A DNA stretch of 48,332 bases from MED-G16 sp964467915 (GTDB taxonomy: Bacteria > Bacteroidota > Bacteroidia > Cytophagales > MED-G16), in contig CAYXSW010000011.1 in assembly GCA_964467915.1 (NCBI GenBank), positions 1 through 48,332 on the forward strand, in the 5' to 3' direction. This document shows, one piece after another, positions 19,801 through 31,800 of the stretch; positions within the stretch are counted from its first letter, which is position 1; every line of letters starts with the position of its first letter. The position numbers and the translations under genes were made by a program. The notes below the pieces were generated by a model, which was given only the letters and a program-made list of their open reading frames with translations, was not told the DNA's origin and searched no databases.

Positions 19801-22800
19801 CAAAGTATATTTTCATCATTCCTGCGTCTGTTGCCGAAGTATCAGAAACATCTGATGAAGAATAGGTAAGTATGATATTATGCCACTGGTCATTGATTGT
19901 ATTTCTATCGTATGAGTACTTAGTCCTAAACCTGTACCCACTTCCTTGGTAGAACTGTCCACCACTCACCTCAAAACTATTTGATGAAGGAAGTGCAGGG
20001 TTATCAAAACCAAGGTTAAGTGAAGGGCCACCATAACCGAATAGTTGTCTAGCAAAGCTATTTCCTCTTCCTACATCCTCGCTCTTGAACCACAGTGATA
20101 TCGAGAATGATTGGTTATCTGTAGGGAAGATACTCGCATCACCTAGCATAAAGTCTTTCTCTCCGTCGAAATAGAATGCAGAGTTAAGGTTACCAAATCT
20201 ATCTTTTGTTGGCTCTGGGTTTCCGTATACTGAGAGCTTAACATCATTCGGGCCGTTATCGTCAACGTTACCATCGAAAGGATAGTAGACTACCATTCCA
20301 GTCTCAGGAGCGCTGAGAGAGAATCCAGATATTGCCTTAAGAGTGTCATCCTCAAGAATAGTGTAGAAGTCTCTGACCGCTATCGGAGGATCATCTACTG
20401 AGTTAACCGTAATCTTGACTTCGGTCGTGTCGGAGTACTGGATACCGTCGAAAGCAAAATATTTAAATGTGTTCTCCCCAAAGAAGTTGGCGTCAGGGAC
20501 GTAAGTAAATGAACCGTTAGAATTTATTGTTATGTCACCATATATCTTAGTTCCGGTTGATACTATTCCGTCTTCTACCCATGTCCATCCTGAAGAAGGT
20601 TCTTCGTAATCAGGAGCGTCTAGGTCTTGGTAGAAACCTATCCAGAATGTTGCGTTGTAAGAAATGTTTGATACGTACTGATTCTCAGCATAAGAGTTAG
20701 GAATAAATAAGTAACCACCATCATTTTGAGCTTGAAGATTAGCATTTTCCCAGTTAGACCAGTTGTCAGATATGAAGTAACTGTGACCGTTCCACTGCCC
20801 AAGGTAATTAAGTTGAGACGTGCCCCCAATAGAAGTTCTTAGATCATTAAACTCGACGACATATCTGCTCTGCTCATTGTATCCAACATCCTCCCAGAAT
20901 CCTTCATTATTAACTCTTGCAAAATCATCATTATCATAGTTATCAGGCTCGTATGGTAACCTCCAGTTAGTGAAATTGTAGTCTGCATGGTACTGCTCAT
21001 CTATCACGAGTACTACCTCAAGTGGATCATTCTCAGAGTCAGAGTCGTTACTTAATATACCAGTCTCAGCAGGTACAGTTAATGTACTATCTTCGTCTAT
21101 GACGTATTGGTCATCAACTCCTGTAGGTGGCGTAGACACACTGATTAATACTTTCGCAACTTCAGAATCATTATCTCCATCATTTGCCTTGTAAGTAAAT
21201 TGGTCGTAACCACTGAAGTCTGTGTCCGGAGTATACAGAATAACATCACCATTAGAGTCAAGTGTCAGGCTACCATTAGCGGCGTCATCAACTAACTGAG
21301 CTGACAGCATATCTCCGTCAAGGTCGATGTCATTATAAAGAATATTTTGTGTAGACTCAAAATTATACAATGCAAGTACCTGCTCCTCGGCAAGGGCTTT
21401 ATCGTACATCACTATATCATCTAACGAACCATTTAGAGCATCCCATTTCTCTCCTTTTCTACCACCTATATACAAAGGCTGATTGTATGGTGTAAGGTTA
21501 TAATCTTTATTAGTTTCAATTACTTTTATACCATCCAGATACATGTAGAATTTCTCAGTGCCAAATACTGGAGTCTTCTGGTAGGTGATTGCCACATGGT
21601 GCCACTCAGTATCGTATATCCTCTGGGCATTACCCATATAATCGTTATTATAATTAAACTCCAGTCCACTCCACGGAGTATGTGAAATTTCCCAGACATA
21701 ATCATTAAAGTCATCGTCGTGAGATTTAGAAATAAGCACTGCCTTTCTATTTAAACTTAGAGAGTCTAGCTTAAACCAGAACGATACCGCAAAGTCATCG
21801 TCAACATTCAGGTATACTGAGTCTTCTGTATCCTCTACTATTAAGAAGTTCTCACCAGCGAAATGAGCTGCAGTATTAGTCTTTCCAAATCTGTCCTCAG
21901 TAAATTCAATGTCTCCAGCTACCAATATATCTTGATCTATAATAGTATAAGGAGTAGCATATAAACCTCCTCCAATACTTTGGTAATTATTATTAAACTC
22001 AAATCCTGCTGTTATAGACTGGTCTTCAGGGTACTGGTCTAGTGTTATACTAGAATTGATAGGCACTCTCAAGGTGTCGTCTACTGCCCTTGGTAAAGTG
22101 TTTAGGGTGTAGTCTTTAGTAGGTAAACTCTCATGACCTTCTACCATGTCATTTTCTCCATTTGCATCGCTATCGTAAGCAGTGAGAGCTACGTTAAAGT
22201 TCAAGACGTCTGGAATCTGTATATCAGTCTGAGTAGATGTGCCAATATCAACCTTGTTATCTAAGTTGGACCCAGTGTACAAGTTATATCCCGAGACATC
22301 ACTCTCAGTGTTTGCATTCCAATTTAAAGAATAGTTATTAAGCGTACTCTCTGTGATCACAAGACCCCTTGGAGGAGTGATTGGCGTGTCATCGTCAGGA
22401 ATTAGGAGGCTGTTATCATAATTTACATCACCTCTCCTATCTATCTCATCATCATAATCCCATATACTCTTCTCAACTAAGTTGGATGGAACGTTTTCCC
22501 AGTAGTTATTCCTTAGGTTGACAACCTCTTGCTCGTCATCATAATTTTGTCCCCAGAAATTCACATCATATCTTACACTGTCATTTATGTTTATGTTACC
22601 ATTACCTATAACAACATTAAACTCTTGTTCGGTATTGTAATTTAGCTCACCTACAAAACTATTTCGTGAGAAGGTAGGCTTGGTACCGATTAGTAAAAGG
22701 TTTGCAGTAAATCCACCTATTTTATTATTTCTTATGGTATGATTATCACCTTCTCTCACGAGTAAACCAACAAGACCTTGTGACCCTTTATAGTCTCCAA

Positions 22801-25800
22801 TTATATTTTCAAGAATTATAGTATTACTTCCATTAACCACGACTGCAGCATTTCCACCACTAATATATTGGACTATATTATTTCTAAATACTGAATTATT
22901 GTGTAAGGTAACTGCTTGGGTTCCGTAAGAATTCCTGCTTCCAATATTATAGAGTTCATTTCCATATATTGTCGAGTTATTTGATGAAATTGCTGTTCCT
23001 CTAATATCACTAAATTTAGAGTATTCGACTGAAGAGCTATCATTTAACTGAATAGCATTATTTACACCATAAATATGAGAGTTTGAAATTGTAGTGTTTC
23101 TCAGCTGTAACTTACTCTCGTAGCTATCAGATGACTCGTCAGTAATTCTGACATATTTTAAGCTAGATCCACCACTAGCATTTTGGATATTTATTTTATT
23201 CCAGTAGTTTCCAGTGAAAGTAATCGAGTCTTGCTCAGTACCTTCTGCAATTAAGTTACCATTAACAGACATGAAAGTTTCTGGACTAAATACTACAGTC
23301 ACACCTGGTTCTATTGTCAGAGTAACTCCTTCCCTTACTACCAAATTACCTGTGATATAATACGGGTTACATAGGTTATATAGTGTTAGATCTTCTTCTA
23401 AAGAACCGCTGATTAAATTTGGAATAAATTCACAGATATTAGACGCTATATTTATCACGACACCCGAGTTAGAAGAGACATTTACTGAAGAGTTCTCATC
23501 AACAGATATTTCTATCGACTCGTCTTCTTCGTTATCATTTCCATCAGCCTTAGCTGTCACAGTAACATCAGAACTTAACGTACCAGCTATAATAGTTACT
23601 GAGGATGATGACAACTCATAATCTTCATCTTTAACAGCTGTTCCTTTAGTTACAAGGTCAACTGAAATATCATCAGGGCTAGGAGAAGAAAGTGATACCC
23701 TAACTGTAGTAGTATTAAACTGTGCAAGTTCTGCAATATTATTATTATCTGTCGACACAGATATCTCGACACTAGCAGCAGGATCTGCGAACCAACTCTC
23801 GTGTCCCTCTACCTGATCGTCAACTCCGTCAGCTATAGTATCGTAGGCTGTCAGATAATATGTGTTATTCACGTTACCTCCTACAAGTACATAAGATGAC
23901 CCATTTCCAATTTCCATGCTATTTACAAATGTTCCGTTATTCTGTCTTCCGTAATAAACTTTGTATCCGTCTAAGTCTGCCTCCTCGTTTGGAGTCCATT
24001 TGAATTCAACTCCATTAGGGTGTGCAAACTTAACTACATTTCTTGGAGGTGATATAGGAGCATCTGAAGAAGGAACAGTTAACTGATTACTAAAGTCAAT
24101 ATCTCCAATAAGATCAGCTCTGTCATCATAGTCATATACTGATAAAGAAATCTCTTGCGTGAACTCAACATTAGACCAGTAGTTTTCTTGCATGTCAACA
24201 ACCTGTCTGTCGTTACCATAATCCCAACCCCAGTAGCTATTATTATCTAAATAGTCTGGATAATTTTGATTTTCTGGAGTTAGGTTGCTACTTGCTACTC
24301 TCACATTCATGTGCTTACTTTCTGAGTCTAATTCACCCATGAACGTATTATCCTTAAACTCAGGTCTTGTCCCAATAAGAACAACGTTAGTCTTGAAACC
24401 ACCAATTCTATTTTCAAGTACTTGGACATTACTTCCCTCTCTTACAAAAATTCCAAACTTACCGTGTATACCTTTATCTGATCCAATAGTGTTTCCTGCG
24501 ATGATACCACTAGACTGTGCGGCAACTGCAATCATATTAGGATCATCTAATGTTGAGTATACTTTATTGTTAAGGAAGTATGATATATCATAGGCCTGAA
24601 CTGCAGCATTATAGTTCATGTCGGTACCGATATCATATAACGTATTTCCGTAAGCAACAGACCTCTGATAGAGCTGAATAGCCTCGTTTCTTATGTCATG
24701 GATTTTAGACCTTGAGACAATAGAGCTGTCATTAAGTTGAATACCTCTTGCTCCTCCGTAGATATGTGACTTATCAATATGTGATCCAGTTAATTTTAAT
24801 AGATAGTCACCCTGAGAAGAGTTACCCTCTTCTATAATTCTTGTGTATTGTATTATAGAACCTGGAGACTTGATATCGATTCCTCCCCAAGCGATGCCAG
24901 ATATAGTTACAGAATCTTTTTCTGTTCCGAGAGACATCAACTTAGCACCGTCGATTGTACTTATTGAGTATGGTCCCTCAAACTCAATTTCAACGCCTGG
25001 CTGAATTGTTAGTGTGGCACCATTGGCTACTATTAGATCACCAGTAATTGTGTATGGCATACATAAGTTGTACAAGGTCAAGTCTTCTATGACATTACCT
25101 TTTAAGTCTGTCTCTATAAAATCACAGACGTCTTCTGTTATAATAAGTTCAAGAACTTGTTTTATAGTATCACTAGCATTCTGCACATCAACAGCCCTGA
25201 TAATAATTTTTTCGTTTGATTCAACTAATGAATCTGCAAGAGCTGTGATAACAACAGACCCTACACTATCATCAGCATTAATTATTACAGTATCTAGGGT
25301 AATACTATAGTCTAATTTATCTGCTGATCCAGTGATCACAAGAGGAATTCTTACCTGCTTAGAGACTGGATTGGTTAGTGTTGCGGTTAATTTAGCTGTA
25401 TTAAATCCATCTGATTCACCCACATAATCTTTACTTAGTGATAGTGACATCTCAGGGGCGTTGTCATTGTCAATGATAAGGATATTTACATCGGATGAAG
25501 AATTTTCACTTCCGTAATCAGTAGTATCAACTACTAGTGAGAGAGTCTCGTCTCCCTCAAATATATTATCATCTTCAGCNNNNNNNNNNNNNNNNNNNNN
25601 NNNNNNNNNNNNNNNNNNNNNNNNNNNNNNNNNNNNNNNNNNNNNNNNNNNNNNNNNNNNNNNNNNNNNNNNNNNNNNNATTTCAAAATCAGTAGCACTT
25701 GCTGTTCCAGAAGACCCAACAGATATGGAGACATCTTTGGTAGTAGCTACACTAAGTGTTGCCCTTATTACTGCAGATGAGTCAGTTCCCTCTGTTAAAG

Positions 25801-28800
25801 TCTCCCCAGAGACCAATGATAATGTAATGTCTGGCCTCACGTCATTATCAATAATTGAAGTTGATATAGAGTTAGATACACTCGACGCTTCTCCGTTAAC
25901 GACTGAGTCTATTGTGAGTGTTAACGTCTCTTGTGGCTCGTCAAATACATCATCATCCTCAGCGTATAAGTATACAGTACTCGTGACGTTACCTGATGGG
26001 ATAACAAGCTGATATCCTGTCTCCGTCTCACCCTGAGATAGAGCATTATTATCGTACAATTCTTTAATTTCTTCGTCACCTAGGGCACCGTCATAAATTC
26101 TTAGGTCATCTATCCTTCCCTTAAAGTGATTGCTTGGAGTTGGACCTGACATTCCCAAGAAAAGACTTGTACCTATCTGAGGAACTTGACGACTCCAATA
26201 ATCATAAGTCATTTCTTCATTAATTAGCTCTCCATTGTAGTATCCTCTAAATTTGTAGACGATATCATAGTTACCAGATTCAGCAGGAGGCGCTTCGACC
26301 TGCTCAGCAGTTAAGGTGTATGTGATCATGTACCACTCTTCCTGTGAGGCTCTATATCCGTCAACAGGGCAACAATCTAGTCCCTTTTTGTCTCCAAATC
26401 CAGCTGATTTAGCACCCCAAGCAAACTCACCTATGTCCCCGTACACTCCGTCGTTATAGCTATCATTTATATCTAAACTGAAGTAATCATCTTGAGCAAA
26501 AATCACATAGTTATCTCCTCCACTCTTCTCAACATTAATCCAGAGATTCATTGTGATCTCGTCCTCTATCTGCAACGATTTAGAGATAGGGATCTCTACG
26601 TAGTCATTAACTCCGTCAAAGTAAATGGCACTACTGTCATTACCGAATCTATCCTTTGCGAAGGAAGCTCCGCTTATAGTACCATCATTTCCGTTACCAC
26701 TCAGATCATTCACATTACCGTTAAAATCATAATACGTCGCAATCTCAGCTTCTTTAGGTGAGAATGTATTCGTATTTACTACAGTGTCTATCTCCTGAGA
26801 AATATAATAATCAGATTCTAGGGCTGTTCCAGATCTCTTAACATACACAGATACATCTCTTGTGGTCACAGCATCAATTCTTAACTCTAGAGCAGAGTAA
26901 TCAAGCTTTCCTTCTGTGACAGAACTACTAGACGATGAGACGCTAACTGTCGGCTTGTAGTCATTATCCTTAACATTCATGGCAATAGTTGAAGAAGTAC
27001 CTAGTTTTCCATTTATAACAGAGTCGATTTCAAGTGTAACAGACTCGTCACCCTCGTCGAACACATCATCATCTTCAGCAAAAACGAAAAATATTTTAGA
27101 TGTTGTACCGTTTAATATTTTTATAGCATTTATTCCTGCACTTTCAGAAGCTTCTTTTGAATAAAGCTCCGCAACATCAGCAGAGTCTAGGACACCGTCA
27201 TAAATTCTTATATCATCTAGTTCACCTCTAAATGCATTTTCAGAATCATTGGTTCGGAATGTGCCAATAAATATATTGTCTGGATTATTATAACTTCTAT
27301 CCCCTCTACCAATATTCTCTTCTGTAATCAAGTCTCCATTTAAATATATTTTATTTTTAGAGTTATTATCTCCATCTGGCTCTTGCGTGAACACAACATG
27401 ATTCCATTCTGTTCCTATTGCAGCTAAATCATCAGTCCAAGTTTCTTGATTTATAAGCTGCGCCCTAGCGCCAAAAGACCATCCATTATTTCTTTTTTGA
27501 GCATTGAACTGATATATACCATCAGGACCATTAATTACAGTTCTATTTTGCCAAAGCTCTTCATTCGAAGGTAACTTAATCCATAGACTCATGGTAATAT
27601 TATTACTTATCTCAAGAGTATTGTCCCAAGGTACTTCAATATAGTCTGGACTACCAGCAAAGTCATACGCACTATTTGCATTCCCAAACCTGTCAGCTAC
27701 AAGAGAAGCACCAGTAACTTTTCCATCATTATTGTATCTTGTCTGGTCTTCCACATCACCATCAAACTTATAGTGGGCAACGAGAGTAGCGGAGCTATTA
27801 CTTGAAGTAATTGTATCATTAGGGTCATCACTAATTCTAAGGTCGGCAAAATCAGCGTCACCAGATGCCTTCAGTACTACAGAAACATCTACAGTTGTAA
27901 CTGAGTCGAGTGTTGCCTCAATTTGCACATAGTCTTGTTTTCCTTCTGTGACATCAAAACCTTTTACCTTCGTCATTGTTGCCGAAGGAGCGATATCATT
28001 TTCTTTAATGGTCACCTCAACACTAGAAGTGCTTGACTTGTATCCATTAACCAGACTATCAGCAGATAGTTTCAGTATCTCATCACCCTCATCAAATACT
28101 GCATCATCCTCAGCGAACACATAAATTTCTCCAGATGTTAAGCCAGGAGCTATCGTTATGGCATCTGCTATAACACCCTCCGCCTCTTTATCATATAAAG
28201 TTTTAATCTGACTAGAACTTAGTGTGGTAGAGTAAATTCGAATATCATCTAGTTCACCTCTAAATGCATTTTCAGAATCATTGGTTCGGAATGTGCCAAT
28301 AAATATATTGTCTGGATTATTATAACTTCTATCCCCTCTACCAATATTCTCTTCTGTAATCAAGTCTCCATTTAAATATATTTTATTTTTAGAGTTATTA
28401 TCTCCATCTGGCTCTTGCGTGAACACAACATGATTCCATTCTGTTCCTATTGCAGCTAAATCATCAGTCCAAGTTTCTTGATTTATAAGCTGCGCCCTAG
28501 CGCCAAAAGACCATCCATTATTTCTTTTTTGAGCATTGAACTGATATATACCATCAGGACCATTAATTACAGTTCTATTTTGCCAAAGCTCTTCATTCGA
28601 AGGTAACTTAATCCATAGACTCATGGTAATATTATTACTTATCTCAAGAGTATTGTCCCAAGGTACTTCAATATAGTCTGGACTACCAGCAAAGTCATAC
28701 GCACTATTTGCGTTTCCGAATCTATCTGCAACAAGAGAAGCTCCGCTTACTGTACCATTATTATTATTTCCACTGACATCATTTGCGTTACCATCAAAGG

Positions 28801-31800
28801 TGTAGTGAGCAACTAGACCTCCATTCTCAATAGATAATTTATCATCAGATAGTCTGTAATCTGAGGCGTCAACATCAGAACCCTTGAGGTAAACAGAAAC
28901 CGTCTTCTCTGATATCTTATCAAGTGTGGCAGTAACTGTTGCGTATGTATCAAGTCCCTCTTTTAAAGGATCCGAAGATACAGCTAAGCTCACAGACGTC
29001 GAGTCGTCATCACCGATAATGATAGTAGCTGACTGGTCTCCTGTCTCAGAGGCACCTGTTGTTGTCAGTATCTTTGTTATTATAGTCTCGTCAGGCTCGT
29101 CTGTTGCGTCGTCAGTTCCTTTTAACTCTAAAGTACCAGTAGTACTTCCTTTTGATATAGTGATAGTTGCGTTTACTTTTTGTTCATTTAGGTTAGTGTA
29201 AAGAGTACTAATTTCCTGAGCAGATAATGCTTTATTATAGATCCTTATGTCATCAATTATCCCCTTTAAGAAGTTGTTATCATAACTAGATGATCCAAAG
29301 GCTAAACTTCCACTAGTAGAAATAGAATTCCTGTTACCTGTCCTTGTTTGTGTTGACTGGAGCTCCCCATCAACATACATCCTAAATTCCTTTGAGGTTG
29401 TGATCGCATTATTTTCATCTTTTGAAGAAGTTGAGGTAAAGGTTAACATGGTCCAGGCATCGTTTGATATAGCACCAACTCCTGCAGAAGCATCCCAAGA
29501 TGAGGCGCCACTACCATAAGGCTCATATTGACTACCATTGCTCCTATCATCAAGCCTCATTAAGTAGTATTCACTTGGAGCAGCTAGAACATAAGCGGTC
29601 CAGTCTGTGGACTCTCCGCCACCCTTAACCCACACGTTCAGGGTAATGTCTTCTTCTATCTGAAGGGAGCTTGAGAAAGGTACTTTAATGTTGTCGTTAA
29701 CACCATCAAACTCATAGGCTGCATTTGCCTCTCCAAACCTATCGGTGGTAAGAGTTGCTCCGTTGACAGTACCATCATTATTATTAGAAGTGGCATCATC
29801 AGCGTTTCCGTTAAACGTATAATTTGCCACAAGACCCCCTGATAGTACAGTAGTGATATCCACTTCATTACCACCAGCCGTGTAGTCTGAAGAACCTGCT
29901 GTTCCCTCCATCACAACACCAACCGAAACGTCTCTTCCAGAAACTGTTGATAGTGTCGCAGTAAGGTCAGATGTCCCACCGTTCTCTAAGATAGTATCTT
30001 TTGATGCTGTCAATGTCACACCAGGTAAAGCATCGTCATCCTCAATTGAGATAAGTATTGTGGATCCACTCTGACTTTCAACTGCGTAGGTCGACGAAGT
30101 GACAGCGATTCTTACAGTGTCCCTGTCGTTCTCATCTAAAACGTCTTGAACTGTAGTGAAAGTTGAAGTTTGAGAAGTTGAGCCAGCAGATATTGTAATT
30201 ATATTTGAAGATAATGTGAAGTCGTCATTCAATGTCGCAGAGCCACCATTTTTAATTGTAATTGCCACATCTTTATCGTATACCCTGTCCAGAGTTGCGG
30301 TTATAGTTGCAGTAGAGGTAGCTTCTGGAAGTCTTATGTCAAACCCTGTTTTTGGCTCCTGCTCAGATACCCACTTCCAAATTCCAGGCATAGTGTAGCC
30401 TGAACCTTTCTTCTCAGAATAGTACCCTACCCAACCATACTGGCTGAAGGACTGGAGAGCAGACAACTCGTTATCATCATTTATAACGACTATGTATGCT
30501 CCGTCAGAAGTTGTTTGAGTTTCTTGGTTTGCAAAATTATCACTCCATGAAGTTCTAAAGTAAGAGTGTCCATTGTGCTGACCCAAGTACTGATAAGAGC
30601 CAGATGACCTTGAAGTTGATAGAGAGGTAACTAACTGGTTAACCTCAACTAAAGCACGATTAGAGTTATGTTTATATTGAACCGTAAGACCCCAGACCTG
30701 AGTCTCACAATTTGCAGTACATCTTGAGTCAAAAGAAGCTCTGGCATCTGAATAAGAATCATAATTCCAATTTGTAGCATTGTTATAGCTGTCATTATAA
30801 GTTGCGGAGTCACCGTCATACCCAGCAACTAGCCACTTGTCATAAGTACTAGCCGAACCGATAGTAGTGAGTCCATCAGAAGATGTAACCGTCAGAGTAA
30901 AAGAAAGGCTAGTAAACTCGAAAGAGTACCAGCTCTCGTATCCCTCAGACTGGTCGTTAGTTCCGTCTGCGTTGTCATCGTAAGAGGTCATGACATAAGC
31001 GGTAGAAAGATTTCCTCCCGAAACTGTGTATGTCGTCAAATTCTCGTCAGTCACATCCTGGAGAAGAGTGTACGTGTCACCAGACTTCGTGTAAATCTTA
31101 TAACCGGCAAGATCCGAGGTAGTGACTGCGTCCCAAGTCAGAATTACATCTGAGCCAGAGACTGCCTTGGTGAGTCCTGAAGGAGAAGCTATAGGGGCAG
31201 AAGTTGATGCAGAGGTACTATATGGAGTGTAATCTATTTCACCGTTAACGTCAAACGTCTCGTCGTCATCAGTGTCTTGGATTGAGGCATCAATCACTGA
31301 GGTTGTGGTAGTACCCCAGTAGTTATTCTCAAAATTAATACTTTCTTCATCTACTGTCTCTCCACCATAACTATAATTAGGAATGTTTGTCGTGTGCCAA
31401 GTAGTTCTATTATTTCCGTCATAGACGACCACGTGTCTCTGGTTTCCGGTAAGGTTTCCTACAAACGAGTTGTTAGAGAATGTGTAGTCTTGCGTTCCAG
31501 AACCGTGCCCGTGTACAGCGACATTAGCCTGGTAGCCACCAATATTATTATACCTTATTGTTGCGTTTCTATCGTAAGTAATTGCAATACCCACGGCACC
31601 ATGCTGGCCAGTCGGACCTCCTATGGTATTGTTTTCAACAGTAGGGTTTCCGCCAATATAAAGGGCAAAGTTTTTGGTGGTATTAGTTGATGAGTAAATT
31701 CTATTATTCTTGAATGTAGGTTCTCCATGAAGCTCGACATATGGTTGATTATCTGATCCTAATTGAGAGTCATAAATCTCATTTCCGGTTATTGTAGCAG

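Noticed and set aside
25580..25679. Frameshift or split of the giant gene at the gap
   Set aside because: Both sides read as one Calx-beta domain in the same frame; the gap length is a placeholder, so neither a frameshift nor intactness can be claimed from it.
27145..28830. Transposon or insertion sequence as source of the 470-bp repeat
   Set aside because: No transposase, no terminal inverted repeats and no target duplication; the repeat lies fully within homologous in-frame domains.
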